The notes under the pieces are model-generated. The model made no database searches. It was not told the origin of the DNA and saw nothing but the letters and a program-made list of their open reading frames with translations. The position numbers and the translations under genes are program-made. A stretch of DNA of 5,813 nt, taken from Anaerolineales bacterium (GTDB lineage Bacteria; Chloroflexota; Anaerolineae; Anaerolineales; E44-bin32). The DNA lies in assembly GCA_030606845.1 (NCBI GenBank), contig JAUWFP010000149.1, positions 1 to 5,813 of the forward strand, read 5' to 3'. Of this stretch, positions 4,649-5,813 are shown one piece after another; positions within the stretch are counted from its first letter, which is position 1, and each line of letters opens with the position of its first letter.

Positions 4649-5813
4649 CTAATTTCTCAGCGGCTTGTTGTGCTCGATCATATGAGCCAATCGATCAAGC
4701 GTCTTCGGCTCGTGGCATAACTCAACAAACGCTTTTCTTTCCAATTCCAAGATGTATTCCTCTGGAACCCACGTTGGATCGGTCAGGTCCCCGCCACAGA
4801 GAACCCACGCCAGCTTATCGGCGATCAACGCATCATGCTCGGTAGCCCAGCCAGCCTCTCTCAGCCCCCAAACGGCGGCTTTCAGCGCTGCTAGAACATC
4901 CCTGCCCGCAGCGTAAACGCGCTCCACGTTCGGTGGGCGATAACCCTCCGCGACCATGGCCAGCGCGCTTCTCTTGGCCTCTGCCAGGAGATGCTCCTTT
5001 TTCATCACAATCCGGTCTCCTGGTATGAAGAAGCCCATTTCAAAAGCCTCAAAGGCACCTGTCGCGACCTTAGCCAGCGCGATCTGTTCAAATACTTTCT
5101 GCATGACAGATATTGGATCGGCATTTGGGATACGCATGACCGGGTTGATAACCCTGCGGATTAACTCCTTCGTTCCCGTCCCAGCGGGGATCACTCCCAC
5201 ACCCATCTCGACGAGGCCTATGAAGGTTTCAGGAGCAGCAACCCGTTTTGAACAAGCCATGCTCAGCTCAGCGCCACCGCCAAGGACCATGCCCTGCGGC
5301 GCAGCGACAATCGGCTTCGGGAAGTAACGCATACGCATCAGGACAATCTGCATACCTTCAACTAATGCATCTATTTGGTCGTAATCCTCTTGCTGAGCAG
5401 CCATCCAGACAAGGAAGATGTTCGCCCCTGCTGAGAAATGCTGCCCTTCGTTACCGATCACGATCGCATCTAGCTCATCTTCCTCGGCGAGATCCATGGC
5501 GTGCGTGAGCATGTCAAAGATATCTTGATCAAGCGCATTCGCAGTGCTGTGGAACTCGACCAGACCCACTCGATCGCCCATGTCGATCAACGAAGCGGAG
5601 GCGTTGCGTTTCAGAATCGCACCCTTCTTCGCTTTCAAGCTAGCGATGGGCAGGATTCTCTTATCCTTTTTGAGCGGCTTATACTTCTTCTCTTTCAAGT
5701 CGTAGTAGCTGACCGGCTCACCTTTTTTATACTTATAGAAGGATTTGGTCCCATCCTTGACCATCTTCTTGACCCAGGGTCCAACTTCGATCTTCATGTC
5801 TTTCATCCGGTCA
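4649..5813 (-). CDS. fadN: FadN-type 3-hydroxyacyl-CoA dehydrogenase/enoyl-CoA hydratase, C-terminal half (5' end outside window)
   Basis: The reading frame is open to the window edge. The visible 387 codons are the C-terminal half of the fused beta-oxidation enzyme, normally near 800 residues with dehydrogenase domains first. Numbering from the Met encoded at 5806, residues 1 to about 55 are the characteristic linker (PWVKKMV, then SFYKYKKGE), and about 60-280 form the crotonase fold. Oxyanion-hole segments are FSAGANI (124-130) and GMVLGGGAE (172-180). The catalytic glutamates aligned to rat mitochondrial hydratase Glu144 and Glu164 are E180 and E200, the latter before GVGVIPAGTGT. The tail ends in NKPLRN, as is common in this family. 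The enzyme hydrates 2-enoyl-CoA and, through the missing part, oxidises 3-hydroxyacyl-CoA with NAD. The Met at 5806 is probably internal, since the linker precedes the hydratase and the frame continues upstream with Asp-Arg. It is first in the visible operon, ahead of the thiolase. Confidence 0.92.
   Translation of the reverse strand, partial: DRMKDMKIEVGPWVKKMVKDGTKSFYKYKKGEPVSYYDLKEKKYKPLKKDKRILPIASLKAKKGAILKRNASASLIDMGDRVGLVEFHSTANALDQDIFDMLTHAMDLAEEDELDAIVIGNEGQHFSAGANIFLVWMAAQQEDYDQIDALVEGMQIVLMRMRYFPKPIVAAPQGMVLGGGAELSMACSKRVAAPETFIGLVEMGVGVIPAGTGTKELIRRVINPVMRIPNADPISVMQKVFEQIALAKVATGAFEAFEMGFFIPGDRIVMKKEHLLAEAKRSALAMVAEGYRPPNVERVYAAGRDVLAALKAAVWGLREAGWATEHDALIADKLAWVLCGGDLTDPTWVPEEYILELERKAFVELCHEPKTLDRLAHMIEHNKPLRN

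Noticed and set aside
4526..4720. Small plus-strand open frame spanning the fadN-fadA spacer
   Set aside because: It runs antisense into the end of the fadN-like gene, has no good ribosome site and no recognisable protein features.
5800..5813. Met at 5806 as the true start of a stand-alone enoyl-CoA hydratase
   Set aside because: The frame stays open to the window edge, and the N-terminal residues are the linker that joins the dehydrogenase and hydratase halves in FadN-type proteins.

Overview
The window is about 5.8 kb of bacterial chromosome with roughly balanced base composition (near 50% GC by eye), densely coding and with no sign of a mobile element. It splits into two convergent halves. 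The gene families and their grouping suggest a Chloroflexota (Anaerolineae-like) genome. This rests on protein style and on recollection that palindromic intergenic repeats are common in that phylum, and was not tested by search; a Bacillota-like or other Gram-positive-type lineage is the main alternative.

Left half, + strand: a short leader with a perfect extended -10 promoter element (TGC then TATAAT) precedes a two-gene operon. The first gene (90-2024) is a B12-binding-like radical SAM protein of the TIGR03960 type. The second (2014-2664, overlapping by 11 nt) is its usual partner, a DUF2344/TIGR03936 radical SAM-associated protein. In many bacteria the two are adjacent or fused. Their reaction is unknown.

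Middle, 2665-2964: 300 bases without a credible gene. The stretch is rich in inverted repeats: a 33-nt near-perfect palindrome with a third copy of its half-unit, a pair of competing GC-rich stems, a 7-bp hairpin and a 10-bp hairpin. It lies between convergent genes and probably holds the terminators of both, plus a dispersed palindromic repeat.

Right half, - strand, read from 5813 down to 2965: the 3' part of a FadN-type 3-hydroxyacyl-CoA dehydrogenase/enoyl-CoA hydratase (its N-terminal dehydrogenase half lies outside the window), then an intact thiolase, then a small SCP2 sterol-carrier-like lipid-binding protein. This is a fatty-acid beta-oxidation operon. FadN hydrates enoyl-CoA and oxidises the hydroxyacyl-CoA, the thiolase cleaves the 3-ketoacyl-CoA to acetyl-CoA and a shortened acyl-CoA, and the SCP2 protein may bind or deliver the acyl substrates.

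No CRISPR array, RNA gene, prophage or defence gene is visible. The two least explained items are the uncharacterised radical SAM pair and the palindromic repeat cluster between the operons. Neither amounts to a clearly new system on this evidence.
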